Position numbers and translations under genes: made by a program. From a virus, in IMG/VR virus record IMGVR_UViG_3300031851_000113, positions 1 to 30,388 of that record: a stretch of DNA of 30,388 nt; one strand, written 5' to 3'. Below are positions 14,520 through 22,625 of the stretch, piece by piece. The number at the start of each line of letters is the position of its first letter. Position 1 is the first letter of the stretch. The notes below the pieces were generated by a model. That model searched no databases. It saw nothing but the letters and a program-made list of their open reading frames with translations, and was not told the DNA's origin.

Positions 14520-17372
14520 ATGATCGACGAGTCTTTTATAAAATCTAATTTTATCGGTAAAGACGGATTCATCTGGTGGATCGGTCAGATAGCTCCTGCA
14601 GATTCATGGAGAACCGGTAAGTCTAGAGTCGATACTCCTAAAGATGAAGGTTGGGCTTATAGATGTAAGGTAAGAATTATTGGTTATCATAGTTTCGATG
14701 ACCAAGTATTGCCCAACGAGGATTTACCTTGGGCACATATCCTAACTAGTGCCGATTCTGGTGCTCCTGGCCAGGGTGGTTTTGGTAAGACACATGGACT
14801 TGTCGGAGGAGAATCGGTTTTAGGATTTTTCTTAGACGGAGAAGAAGGACAACAACCAGTGGTTGTATCTACTTTTTATAGAACAAAAGCAGTACAAAAC
14901 CTAAAAGTTCCCACTCCATTTAAAGCTTTCAGTGCGATGACTGGGACGTTGACCCAGACTCCAACTAGAAAAAAACCTCCTAGTGAAAGTACATCAAAAG
15001 AAATTGAGAAAAAGAGCGTAGAAACTGGTCCTGCGTTTACTTTCAAGGATAATAATGCTAACCAAGCTTGGTGGAATTCTCCTACTGGATCTCTTGGTTT
15101 AGAACTAGATTCAAAAGCCTATCTTGGTACTGGTGGAGGTTCCGAATACGTTAGTAATCCGTTGTTAAGTGATGAGTTATTCGGAACTCCAGATCTCGCT
15201 GAAATGGGATTTAATAAAGCATTTTTTGATGCAGGTCCAGTAACAACATCAAATGGCTGTTTAACTGATATTCTTGCACAAATTCAATCGGGTCTTAATA
15301 GTTTACTAGGATTTATCAACGGTTTAGAAAAAACTGCTTTAGGGTATATCGATCCAGTAAGAAATTTAATTGTAGATATAAGTGGTAGTATTCAATCAGT
15401 TACTCGGTTGACAATGGGTCTAGTTAGATTCGTTGTTAACGGAATTAGAGAAAATATTGTTAAATTAGTCGGATGTCTATTTGAAGTATTTGCAATCACC
15501 ATACCTCTACCTCAGTGGATGCAACTATCTGAGGCAGCAAAACAGATTTTAGATCTCATCTTCTGTTTGTTTGAAAAACTTTTTGGTCCCCTTGAAGAGT
15601 TTATTCAAGGTTTAATCAATGAAATGATCGGAGATTCTTTCAATGCTGCGTCTTGCGCTGTTGAAGAGTTTCTTGCTGCAACCATCGGTAAAGTCTCAGA
15701 ACTGATGGAAGACGTACTAGGCGATCTCATGAGTGGTCTAGATTGGTTAGTTGATGGTATAGGAGATATTTCGGGATACATCCGTCAGGGTGTTGGTATG
15801 ATCCAACAACTACTCAGTTTCCTTAACTGCGATGGTTTATTATGCAATAAACCTGGTACATGGGATCCATTTGGTAATATAGAATTCCCGGATACTGATG
15901 ATTGGAATCAAACTCTTGCAAATATTGATATACTCTTTGGATATGGGGATGAGATAAACGATGTTGCTGGATTATTATCATTATTTGGAGGGGATACTCC
16001 ATTTACTGATTGTAGGGACAAAAATATTAATCCACCAGATCAAGGTGCGGCTCCCAGACTTCCACCCGGAACTAAGTTTTATAAGTGTATCCCACCAGAA
16101 ATTGTAATCTATGGTGATGGTGTAGGAGCTGAAGCTGTACCAGTCATCGATCCTGAATCAGGAAAAGTTCTTACAGCTGTTGTAACTAAACCGGGATCAG
16201 GTTACAAACAACCACCAAAAGTAAAGATTGTTGATAAAACAAATTATGGAAATGGTGCAACCGCAAAAACTAGAATTACCGGCGGATCTGTAAGTGACAT
16301 TTATATTACTGATCCTGGTTCTGGATATTGCCCAACAAATCTATCCATAACATTACCAAAACCACCCAGAGATCCAGAACTACCACCAGAATGTGGTAAT
16401 AGTACAGATTGTCCGCCAGGATTTGTTTGTGTTGATGGATATTGTGTTCCTGGATGTAATGACACTAGGGATTGTCCGCCTGGATTTAGTTGTGTTGATG
16501 GTGCGTGTATTCAAACATGTTCTATAGATGCAGATTGTCCACCAGGATATGTTTGTGTTGATGGTCAATGTGTGAGAGAAGATACACCTCCTGATGGCAT
16601 ATTCATTGATCTTCCTGAAATTATTGGTATAACAACGATTCCAATTGGCATTGTTACAGATATTGTTATCACTCGTCCCGGTACTGGATATACTGATGGC
16701 GATACAATACAAATAGGAGATGGTTGTGAATATACCCCAATCTTAACTGAAAATGGTTCAATTATTGGTATCGAAAGTTTATATCCGTGTGATCAGGAAT
16801 TCTTTACAAATCCACCCATTACAATCATTACTAGTACTGGTTCGGGTGCAGAGGCATTCCCTGTTGTAGAATATAAACCACAATATACAGTGGACAATCA
16901 AGATATTGTTGGTCTCACAAGTATTAGAACTGTTATTAATTGTGTAGGCATTAGAGATTTAGTCTTTGTTGGATGGGTCAATGGATCTCCATATTATGGT
17001 CCATACCATGAACATGAAAACAAGAGAATGGTTGGACCAGTACATACTGATAGACCACATCCAGTCATCTATGATACTAAAGAAAGAAGTATCTCTGTCG
17101 CTAATGTGTTTGCACCAACTACGAGTACAACTATAAGTGCTTCGGATAATTTAACCCCACTATCTCCACAAACTTCTACACAAACTTCCACCACTACACA
17201 AACTACCACACAAACACAGGTCTCTACACCTACACAAACTACCACACAAACACAGGTCTCTGCACCTACACCGACGCCTACACCAGATCCAACCCCACCA
17301 CCATCCAGTCCTCCCCCATCATCACCACCTTCAGGAGGGGGTGGCTCTGGAGGCGGTGGATATGGTTACTAA
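14520..17372 (+). CDS. 5: gp5-like baseplate hub spike protein without lysozyme domain
   Basis: A 950-aa protein (T4 gp5 is 575 aa). Residues 1-125 are the gp5 N-terminal OB-fold (DGFIWWIGQIAPADSW; WAYRCKVRIIGYHS; DLPWAHILTSADSGAP; GESVLGFFLDGEEGQQPVVV). No lysozyme motif follows. Instead there is a linker, a long amphipathic helical region (about 245-440), GxGY beta repeats (558-570, 600-612, 721-733), three Cys-rich repeats (625-684), a GPYHEHENKRMVGPVHT His-rich segment (827-843), a Thr/Gln/Pro-rich tail (880-930) and a Gly-rich end. The T4 beta-helix is in a separate gene downstream. It starts 4 bases after the CP12-like stop. The gp5 assignment is firm for the OB-fold; the functions of the other domains are unknown. 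Confidence 0.88.
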   Translation: MIDESFIKSNFIGKDGFIWWIGQIAPADSWRTGKSRVDTPKDEGWAYRCKVRIIGYHSFDDQVLPNEDLPWAHILTSADSGAPGQGGFGKTHGLVGGESVLGFFLDGEEGQQPVVVSTFYRTKAVQNLKVPTPFKAFSAMTGTLTQTPTRKKPPSESTSKEIEKKSVETGPAFTFKDNNANQAWWNSPTGSLGLELDSKAYLGTGGGSEYVSNPLLSDELFGTPDLAEMGFNKAFFDAGPVTTSNGCLTDILAQIQSGLNSLLGFINGLEKTALGYIDPVRNLIVDISGSIQSVTRLTMGLVRFVVNGIRENIVKLVGCLFEVFAITIPLPQWMQLSEAAKQILDLIFCLFEKLFGPLEEFIQGLINEMIGDSFNAASCAVEEFLAATIGKVSELMEDVLGDLMSGLDWLVDGIGDISGYIRQGVGMIQQLLSFLNCDGLLCNKPGTWDPFGNIEFPDTDDWNQTLANIDILFGYGDEINDVAGLLSLFGGDTPFTDCRDKNINPPDQGAAPRLPPGTKFYKCIPPEIVIYGDGVGAEAVPVIDPESGKVLTAVVTKPGSGYKQPPKVKIVDKTNYGNGATAKTRITGGSVSDIYITDPGSGYCPTNLSITLPKPPRDPELPPECGNSTDCPPGFVCVDGYCVPGCNDTRDCPPGFSCVDGACIQTCSIDADCPPGYVCVDGQCVREDTPPDGIFIDLPEIIGITTIPIGIVTDIVITRPGTGYTDGDTIQIGDGCEYTPILTENGSIIGIESLYPCDQEFFTNPPITIITSTGSGAEAFPVVEYKPQYTVDNQDIVGLTSIRTVINCVGIRDLVFVGWVNGSPYYGPYHEHENKRMVGPVHTDRPHPVIYDTKERSISVANVFAPTTSTTISASDNLTPLSPQTSTQTSTTTQTTTQTQVSTPTQTTTQTQVSAPTPTPTPDPTPPPSSPPPSSPPSGGGGSGGGGYGY
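16392..16577 (+). repeat. three tandem Cys-rich repeats inside gp5
   Basis: Protein repeats of 20-21 residues: CGNSTDCPPGFVCVDGYC, CNDTRDCPPGFSCVDGAC and CSIDADCPPGYVCVDGQC (residues 625-684). Consensus C-x5-CPPG(F/Y)xCVDGxC-x3. Twelve or more Cys in about 60 residues suggests disulphide-bonded small knots, rare in phage tail proteins. Confidence 0.9.
17196..17267 (+). repeat. two tandem 36-base repeats in the gp5 Thr/Gln tail
   Basis: A 36-base unit starting ACACAAACTACCACACAAAC occurs twice head to tail (17196 and 17232) with almost no change, encoding TQTTTQTQVS(T/A)PT twice. The near-identity at DNA level points to recent duplication or slippage. Confidence 0.8.
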
Positions 17373-17375
17373 ATA
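17369..17375 (+). promoter_or_regulatory. late-promoter-like box upstream of the beta-helix gene
   Basis: CTAAATA overlapping the gp5 stop codon, 25 bases before the GTG start at 17401. Confidence 0.55.
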
Positions 17376-17400
17376 ATAAAAAAAAGTTGCCTTATATTTA

Positions 17401-17964
17401 GTGTCAGAAACACCACAACCCAAAGAATCTTATCAAAAATTTCAAGGATACCAATTCAAATCTGGTATGCCAGATGGTGCTGAACGTATTATTGATTGGG
17501 AAGTTTTAACTGATAACGCGCAGGGTATTAAATTCTGCACGGACGGAGCTCACTTTCAACTAAATTATAAAACAAGTTATGAAATGTGTGGTCAAGATTG
17601 CACTAAGGGTGAACCCGCAAAAATTATTCGCGCAAAGAATGGAGATATTCACCTTGATGCAATGAATGGTGATATTTATCTAAAAGCAGCGAATATTAGA
17701 CTTCAAGCTACAGACTCAATTGGAGAAGTAACTATTGTTGCTGGTAAACAGATTGCCTGCAGCTCTGGAATTCATAATGTTTCGGCGACGAAAGTAACTA
17801 TAAGTGGATCTCAAGACGTTGCTGTGACCGGCACCACAGTTAATAGTCACGGAAAACTCCAAAATACACAGTCCCAAGCAACTGACGAGAAACAGGCATC
17901 TTTCTTAGGTCAGATTATGTCCGCAATTAAAAAATTCAAAAAACTCTTGGAGTGTGCATCTTAA
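17401..17964 (+). CDS. gp5C-like beta-helix spike protein
   Basis: A 187-aa protein whose middle (residues about 73-150) reads KIIRAKNGDIHLDAMNGDIY, then LKAANIRLQATDS and further alternating beta strands (KVTISGSQDVAVTG). This is the triple-stranded beta-helix pattern of the C-terminal domain of T4 gp5, the membrane-piercing needle. In T4 this domain is part of gp5; here it is a separate gene directly downstream of gp5. Residues 1-70 contain a cysteine cluster (C46, C63, C67) and probably attach it to the hub. The start is GTG with no clear Shine-Dalgarno, 28 bases after gp5. The C-terminal FLGQIMSAIKKFKKLLECAS is a basic amphipathic helix. Fold call from pattern only. Confidence 0.75.
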   Translation: MSETPQPKESYQKFQGYQFKSGMPDGAERIIDWEVLTDNAQGIKFCTDGAHFQLNYKTSYEMCGQDCTKGEPAKIIRAKNGDIHLDAMNGDIYLKAANIRLQATDSIGEVTIVAGKQIACSSGIHNVSATKVTISGSQDVAVTGTTVNSHGKLQNTQSQATDEKQASFLGQIMSAIKKFKKLLECAS

Positions 17965-17967
17965 ATT

Positions 17968-18855
17968 ATGGCTAGTCCTATTCAACACGTTGGTGATAAG
18001 TTTATTGTAGGTGCTATTGACACTTCTTTTTTAGACGTATCATCTAGAATCTTACCAGGAACATCTGTTCTGAATGGCCCAGTTTACATTGGTATGCCAT
18101 TTTCTGTTGGTCTTGCTCGTGCAAACTGCATGATTGGACCACCATTGTTATCACTGGGTAGTCCTGCATCTTTGGAAGTTCTGGGTATTACTAATATCTT
18201 TGGTATCTTGAATGTATTCTCAATCAGTACATTCACTGGTCTCACTACAAAACTTGGAACTACAATTAAGAACGCGCTGAGTCTTAAGAATGGTATTGAT
18301 ATTAAAAATGCATTAGATCTTGGCAACACTATAAAAGTTACTAATGGAGTAGATAACGTCAACGGAATATTACATGTTGCTGGTGTTATTGATTGTGCAT
18401 GGCTAGATGGTAAGATTGCTGCTGCAATGCTTGCTCCTGGTAAAGGATTTGATATGCATCACCCAACCAAGAAAGGTTGGAGACTTGCTCATGCTTGCAT
18501 TGAAGGTCCAGAAGTTGGTGTATATCATCGTGGTAACCTTAAAGGTAATAACTATATTGAACTGCCTGAATATTGGAAGGGTCTAGTTGACTCTGAGACT
18601 ATTACAGTTCAACTGACTCCAATCGGAGTATATCAAGAATTATATTATGAAATGTCCGATTGGGGGACTAAAATCAAGGTTCTAAATAATCAAGGTGGTG
18701 CAGTAAACTGTAGTTATCTGGTCTTTGGTGAAAGAAAAGATCTAGAAAAGTTATATGTTGAGTATGAGGGGAAGATTGAAGATTATCCAGGCGATAATTC
18801 CCAGAGATCTATTGTTGGATATAACTATGATTATAGAAAAGGAGTAAATGGATAA
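17968..18855 (+). CDS. virion protein with fibre-type C-terminal domain
   Basis: A 295-aa protein. The N-terminal third (ASPIQHVGDKFIVGAIDTSF; GPVYIGMPFSVGLARANC) is beta-rich and glycine-turned. Residues 90-125 contain short beta repeats (TTIKNALSLKNGIDIKNALD) like those of trimeric fibres. The C-terminal domain (about 158-268: GFDMHHPTKKGWRLAHACIE, GPEVGVYHRGNL, IELPEYWKGLVDSETITVQL, FGERKDLEKLYVEYEG) is a module I recognise from many phage tail and fibre proteins ('HacIEGPE.gVY.RG...g...I.LPdYW..LV...tItV.LTpig'). Three bases follow the beta-helix stop. A role at the tip of the spike or as a fibre/baseplate attachment is an inference. Confidence 0.68.
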   Translation: MASPIQHVGDKFIVGAIDTSFLDVSSRILPGTSVLNGPVYIGMPFSVGLARANCMIGPPLLSLGSPASLEVLGITNIFGILNVFSISTFTGLTTKLGTTIKNALSLKNGIDIKNALDLGNTIKVTNGVDNVNGILHVAGVIDCAWLDGKIAAAMLAPGKGFDMHHPTKKGWRLAHACIEGPEVGVYHRGNLKGNNYIELPEYWKGLVDSETITVQLTPIGVYQELYYEMSDWGTKIKVLNNQGGAVNCSYLVFGERKDLEKLYVEYEGKIEDYPGDNSQRSIVGYNYDYRKGVNG

Positions 18856-20474
18856 TGGCTGCAGATCCTAAAGCAATTGAAAAAAGACTTCGTGATCAAT
18901 CTACTCAGATTAAAGGTCAGGTAGATCAATTACAAGAACTACTAACCATTCAGGATGCAATCCTTGATGAGTATGATGAACTTATTGAGAAATGCGATAA
19001 GAAAAATTACCCTTTAGTTCAAGATATCAACACAAAAATTAAAGCAGTTTCCGATGCATATAAGGCAAGGATTGCTGAAGGTTGTCTAAGTGATCTTAAC
19101 TGGGTATTACAAGAGAGTAAAACTTTAGAACTCGATCAATTCGATGATGAGGTAGAGGTTCAAACTTGGATGGTAACAAAAGATCCTGCACAAAGAGTTC
19201 AGTTGAATAGATACGGACTAAAGTATTACAGATACCCTAAAGATAGGGACTATGGTTCTAATATTACAGGGGAAGTGGAAAATGCAAATATTGATCAATT
19301 TACCACAGTTCTTGTAGTATTTGATTCTGACACTGGTTATGAGGTCGATGGGACATCAACTGTACTTCGCGATGTTAAGGCTGGAGATGTCGTAACTGAT
19401 GACTTAGATGATCCACAAATCTTTATAACAGGAAACTTACCGACTGTTATTGGTATAGGAACAACTTCATATCCTGGAATTAGATCAGATTTTACTGGAT
19501 TCTGTACTTCAGTTGATAATAGAATTTATTCTGATGCTCTTCAGGGAACTGTTCTCGATTATGCTCAGGCTGGAGATTTCATTTATGATTTTTCTGGTAA
19601 TGGATTACTACCTGCTAATGGTGTAAAGATCCTTAGTATTGGAACTGTTAAAGTTCCATTCGCTGTTGATGGTAATAATACTGGTGGTGGAGGTGAAGTA
19701 ACATCAAAAGTTGCAACGATTGATGGAACTGTTAATGGTTCTGCTAGTAATGTAACCTTTACTGTAGGTATCGTTTCCACCTATCAAGCCGCATATCTTA
19801 GTGCGGCTCCTCAAATAGCAGGTGTTCAAAGTTCTTTCACTTTTGTTAGAAATACAGGGGGAGATATTCAATTTGATGCCGCTTCAAATCCTATTGATCC
19901 AGTGAAAATCGGTACTATTCGAGGTAGTGGTGATTATGGTAAGGGACATAAGTTAGAAAGACAAAATAATGGTGACCCAGAAAAAACCAAAAAATGGAGA
20001 GAAGTTCAACAGGAACCAGAACCGGATATAGGATCCAGTTTTGAAGAATATTGGGTTGGTGCATTATCATGGCCTCAATGGGCAGAGAGTGATGGAGAAA
20101 CTAGAGGTCCTGCCGTATATGTTGCCGAAGGATTTACTGCAACGCTTAGTATTGGTGGAACTATGGTTTCTGGAGAGTTGTCGATGACAGCAATACCACC
20201 ACCAGGATCAAATCCAAACAGTGGTACATGTAACAACTTGACTGCAGCAATTGCTACTGCGGAGAGTGAGATGACATCAACAATCAATACAAACACTCCA
20301 AAAATTGACTATCTATTGAAAGGATCTAAGACCTTAAGGAGTCTCAGAGGTGATGATCAAACTTCGGCATGGTCCTACCTACAGGGAATTGGATATCAGA
20401 ACAAGAAATCCGCAGAAAACAAATCGAATGCTGATGAAATAGGGGATTTCAACTGGTCAGAGCTTGACGACTGA
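18855..20474 (+). CDS. virion structural protein, function unknown
   Basis: A 539-aa acidic protein that I do not recognise beyond cyanophage structural context. Residues 5-75 form a strong coiled coil (KRLRDQSTQIKGQVDQLQEL). The middle is beta-rich with GIGTTSYPGIRSDFTG-type strands and Gly-rich turns (NNTGGGGEV). Residues about 395-430 carry a Trp-rich stretch (FEEYWVGALSWPQWAESDGE). The C-terminal region is helical (LTAAIATAESEMTSTINTNT). It overlaps the preceding stop by one base (TAATG), so it is co-translated with the putative spike proteins. It is the last gene of the structural run before the accessory cassette. Confidence 0.7.
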   Translation: MAADPKAIEKRLRDQSTQIKGQVDQLQELLTIQDAILDEYDELIEKCDKKNYPLVQDINTKIKAVSDAYKARIAEGCLSDLNWVLQESKTLELDQFDDEVEVQTWMVTKDPAQRVQLNRYGLKYYRYPKDRDYGSNITGEVENANIDQFTTVLVVFDSDTGYEVDGTSTVLRDVKAGDVVTDDLDDPQIFITGNLPTVIGIGTTSYPGIRSDFTGFCTSVDNRIYSDALQGTVLDYAQAGDFIYDFSGNGLLPANGVKILSIGTVKVPFAVDGNNTGGGGEVTSKVATIDGTVNGSASNVTFTVGIVSTYQAAYLSAAPQIAGVQSSFTFVRNTGGDIQFDAASNPIDPVKIGTIRGSGDYGKGHKLERQNNGDPEKTKKWREVQQEPEPDIGSSFEEYWVGALSWPQWAESDGETRGPAVYVAEGFTATLSIGGTMVSGELSMTAIPPPGSNPNSGTCNNLTAAIATAESEMTSTINTNTPKIDYLLKGSKTLRSLRGDDQTSAWSYLQGIGYQNKKSAENKSNADEIGDFNWSELDD

Positions 20475-20492
20475 CTCAGATCGCGTTATGAT
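20464..20492 (+). promoter_or_regulatory. sigma70-like promoter at the head of the accessory cassette
   Basis: TTGACG (20464-20469), a 17-base spacer and TATGAT (20487-20492). It overlaps the last codons and stop of the 539-aa gene and lies 24 bases before the next ATG. It is the best host-type promoter in the right half of the window. Confidence 0.68.
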
Positions 20493-20516
20493 ACGTGGGT
20501 AACGCAATCAAACCCG

Positions 20517-20690
20517 ATGCAAGTCAGTCGTGAAACCCTCCAAGAGTTCAAATTTCTTCTGGAAGATTCTGCAGAATATTTCTGTGATGAAAACATGATC
20601 AGTGGTGAACTATTTTGGACGATGGTCGAGTGTTATGCTACTGCAAAACTCGCAGAACTTGAAGGTGAAGTTCTTCCTGACATGGTATGA
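20517..20690 (+). CDS. small conserved protein (57 aa)
   Basis: Encodes MQVSRETLQEFKFLLEDSAE and then YFCDENMISGELFWTMVECY, ending EGEVLPDMV: acidic, helical and soluble. I recall similar short proteins in other cyanophages but know no function. It is the first gene behind the promoter at 20464 and overlaps the next gene by 4 bases (ATGA), which supports it as a real, coupled gene. No clear ribosome site. Confidence 0.65.
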   Translation: MQVSRETLQEFKFLLEDSAEYFCDENMISGELFWTMVECYATAKLAELEGEVLPDMV

Positions 20691-20848
20691 AGTACATCGT
20701 TCAGTACGATAGACCTAAAAAGAAAGGCACTGCACTTCAACGTGCAACTTTCTTTGATATTCGTGACGCAATGATGTGGGAAAGACACATCAGGAACGAA
20801 ACCAACTGTAAAAACGTAGAACTAGTCCCCATTTTCACAGATGTTTGA
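20687..20848 (+). CDS. small conserved protein (53 aa)
   Basis: Encodes MKYIVQYDRPKKKGTALQRA followed by TFFDIRDAMMWERHIRNETN and ends NVELVPIFTDV: basic, beta-alpha-beta in appearance. ATGA overlap with the gene before and an 8-base overlap with the aminotransferase after it indicate a tightly coupled operon. Function unknown; its strand-helix-strand pattern resembles that of the 58-aa protein at 23900. Confidence 0.62.
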   Translation: MKYIVQYDRPKKKGTALQRATFFDIRDAMMWERHIRNETNCKNVELVPIFTDV

Positions 20849-21785
20849 AAGAGTTCCCTGGTACAAGTCTCAACCCCAAAATAACAAGATCAATCTATCT
20901 AATAACATTTGTTATGATCCGAAACACTCCCTAAAAGTGAGTGAACTGATTCGAGAAAATGGTAATGGTTTTAGTCAATACGCCAACGAATCAAAAATTT
21001 ATGATTACTTAAGTGAATTTTATGGGGTAGAAAAACAAAAGATTGCTATCGGTATGGGTCTGGGTGAACTAATTCCTCGGATCTTCAATATTTTTAGAAA
21101 CAAAAAGTTTTCTATTGTCACACCTACCTGGATGATGGCAACAGGATTCTGTGAAGTTAATTGCATCGAATACGTCGAAGGTATTGATCTCAGTGCAGAC
21201 ATCCTGTACATTGCAAATCCTAATGGTCAGGATGGGAAAATCATATATCCAGATATGATAGATTCTCTATGTGATGCTTTTGAATATGTCATCATTGATG
21301 AAGCCTATGCAGACTTTTGCGTTCCCACATGTTCAGCTCTCGATCTGGCTGTCACTAGAAACAACGTTATCGTATGCAAAACTTTTAGCAAGTCTCTTGC
21401 TCTACCTGGAATTCGTTTCGGTTATTGTTTTGGTGGTAATGATGTTATCTGGAGACTTCAACAACTACGCCCCTCGGGAGTGGTAAATAGTATCGTAGAA
21501 AAGACAGGTCTAGAACTTCTAGGTCTTATTGAAGATCATGTAGAACGTATGGTCGAAACTAGAAACTATATTGAATCTAAGTATGATTGTTCTCCTTCAA
21601 ATGCAAACTTTGTACTATTGAAGAATAAAGAATCTTTCCTAGATGGATTTCAATATAGAATAATCAACGGACTTCATCGTATGTCTTTAATGGATCTAGA
21701 CACATTCAAATGTTATGAATCGATATCAGACGTTCACCAAAGTAGAGAACGCAAATCTAATCAATTCAACACTTCGCAGTATTGA
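20841..21785 (+). CDS. HisC-like PLP-dependent aminotransferase (class I/II)
   Basis: A 314-aa protein, somewhat short for histidinol-phosphate aminotransferase or CobD-like enzymes (about 350 aa). Visible fold-type I landmarks are GMGLGELIPRIF (PLP phosphate loop, about 71-82), IANPNGQDG (124-132, with Asn126), VIIDEAYADF (150-159, Asp153 binding the pyridine N), KTFSKSLALPGIRFGY (180-195) with Lys184 as the Schiff-base lysine and Arg192, and the C-terminal RMSLMDLDTF where the substrate-binding region should lie. The last 24 or so residues look unlike the family and overlap the radical SAM gene in another frame. Substrate unknown. Its pairing with the radical SAM gene suggests a shared pathway acting on an amino acid or amino sugar. 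Confidence 0.82.
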   Translation: MFERVPWYKSQPQNNKINLSNNICYDPKHSLKVSELIRENGNGFSQYANESKIYDYLSEFYGVEKQKIAIGMGLGELIPRIFNIFRNKKFSIVTPTWMMATGFCEVNCIEYVEGIDLSADILYIANPNGQDGKIIYPDMIDSLCDAFEYVIIDEAYADFCVPTCSALDLAVTRNNVIVCKTFSKSLALPGIRFGYCFGGNDVIWRLQQLRPSGVVNSIVEKTGLELLGLIEDHVERMVETRNYIESKYDCSPSNANFVLLKNKESFLDGFQYRIINGLHRMSLMDLDTFKCYESISDVHQSRERKSNQFNTSQY

Positions 21786-22455
21786 ATTATGTATCACAAC
21801 TGCATGTAATCGTGCGTGTTCGTTTTGTCCTCATGCATGGGGATTCAAAACTGAAGATACTAGAGAAAAGTTTGTAAGTCTAGAAACTGTAGACAGATTC
21901 ATAGAATTCGCCTCTGTATATAATAACCAGATTACTTTATGTGGTATGGGTGAACCCACAATGCACCCATATATTAAACAAATTTTAGATAAATTTCAAA
22001 AAGTTGATAACAAAACAATCCTAGTTACTAATGGATATAAACTCCATGAAGTTGTAGACCATCTTGGACATATTCGTCCTAGAGTAAGTCTATATGAACC
22101 AATGGATCTTCCAAATATTGATATGGATGTTATCAATTACTATGAAGAGGGTGAGAACGTGAACTTCAATCAAAGAAGTTATGCTAAGGGAATTAAAAAA
22201 CCCTGTTATCTACCATCATATAAAATGGTTGTAGATACTAGTGGTGGTATTTTACCTTGCGATAATAACTGGCAAGAGGTCGAATACCTTGCTAATATCT
22301 TTGATTATGATCTAGAAACTGTATGGTTGGATAAGTTCAACACATTCAGAACTAACTGTTCTGAAGATCGATCTCTTAATAAGTATTGCCGTAACTGTGA
22401 TGCAGGTGGTATATTATATGGGTCAGAAGAAATGCAACTCCTTACTAATCAATGA
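21715..22455 (+). CDS. radical SAM protein with SPASM/twitch-like C-terminal cysteines
   Basis: A 246-aa protein. The SAM-binding 4Fe-4S motif is CNRACSFC (C31, C35, C38), followed by the GMGEPTMHP segment (77-85, the 'GGE' type SAM-binding strand) and VTNGYKL (104-110). The C-terminal part has C164, C182, C215, C225 and C228 (ILPCDNN...NKYCRNCDAGG), suggesting an auxiliary Fe-S cluster as in SPASM or twitch enzymes that modify peptides or act in cofactor and sugar pathways. The start at 21715 overlaps the aminotransferase by 71 bases; there is no later ATG before the Cys motif. Reaction unknown. It overlaps the next small ORF as ATGA. Confidence 0.85.
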   Translation: MNRYQTFTKVENANLINSTLRSIELCITTACNRACSFCPHAWGFKTEDTREKFVSLETVDRFIEFASVYNNQITLCGMGEPTMHPYIKQILDKFQKVDNKTILVTNGYKLHEVVDHLGHIRPRVSLYEPMDLPNIDMDVINYYEEGENVNFNQRSYAKGIKKPCYLPSYKMVVDTSGGILPCDNNWQEVEYLANIFDYDLETVWLDKFNTFRTNCSEDRSLNKYCRNCDAGGILYGSEEMQLLTNQ

Positions 22456-22625
22456 GACCTGAAACACGACAATCTATGGAAATGCTTTGGTCTGCAAAGT
22501 GGAATCTACCAAAAGCAGCGAAGAATTGTGGATTGACAGAAAAGGAAATGAAAATCACATTCAACGAATATTGTGCATTTCATCCACCAACTTACGAATA
22601 CGAGGGACTGTCGCCTAACGGTTAA
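22452..22625 (+). CDS. small helix-turn-helix-like protein overlapping a tRNA gene
   Basis: A 57-aa protein: MRPETRQSMEMLWSAKWNLP, then KAAKNCGLTEKEMKITFNEY and a C-terminus rich in Pro and Tyr. The 'LPKAAKNCGLTEKEMK' segment has the spacing of a helix-turn-helix. ATGA overlap with the radical SAM gene supports translation. Its last seven codons and stop lie inside the tRNA-Ile gene (from 22604). It resembles short cyanophage proteins I have seen elsewhere, but no function is known. Confidence 0.6.
   Translation: MRPETRQSMEMLWSAKWNLPKAAKNCGLTEKEMKITFNEYCAFHPPTYEYEGLSPNG

Noticed and set aside
16380-16712. 110-aa minus-strand open frame over the Cys repeats
   Set aside because: Shadow of the repetitive gp5 sequence; Asn/Thr/Ile-rich antisense product with no start signal.
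17196-17267. Tandem 36-base repeats considered as a CRISPR-like array
   Set aside because: There are no spacers; the units are contiguous, in frame with gp5 and encode a Thr/Gln-rich tail.
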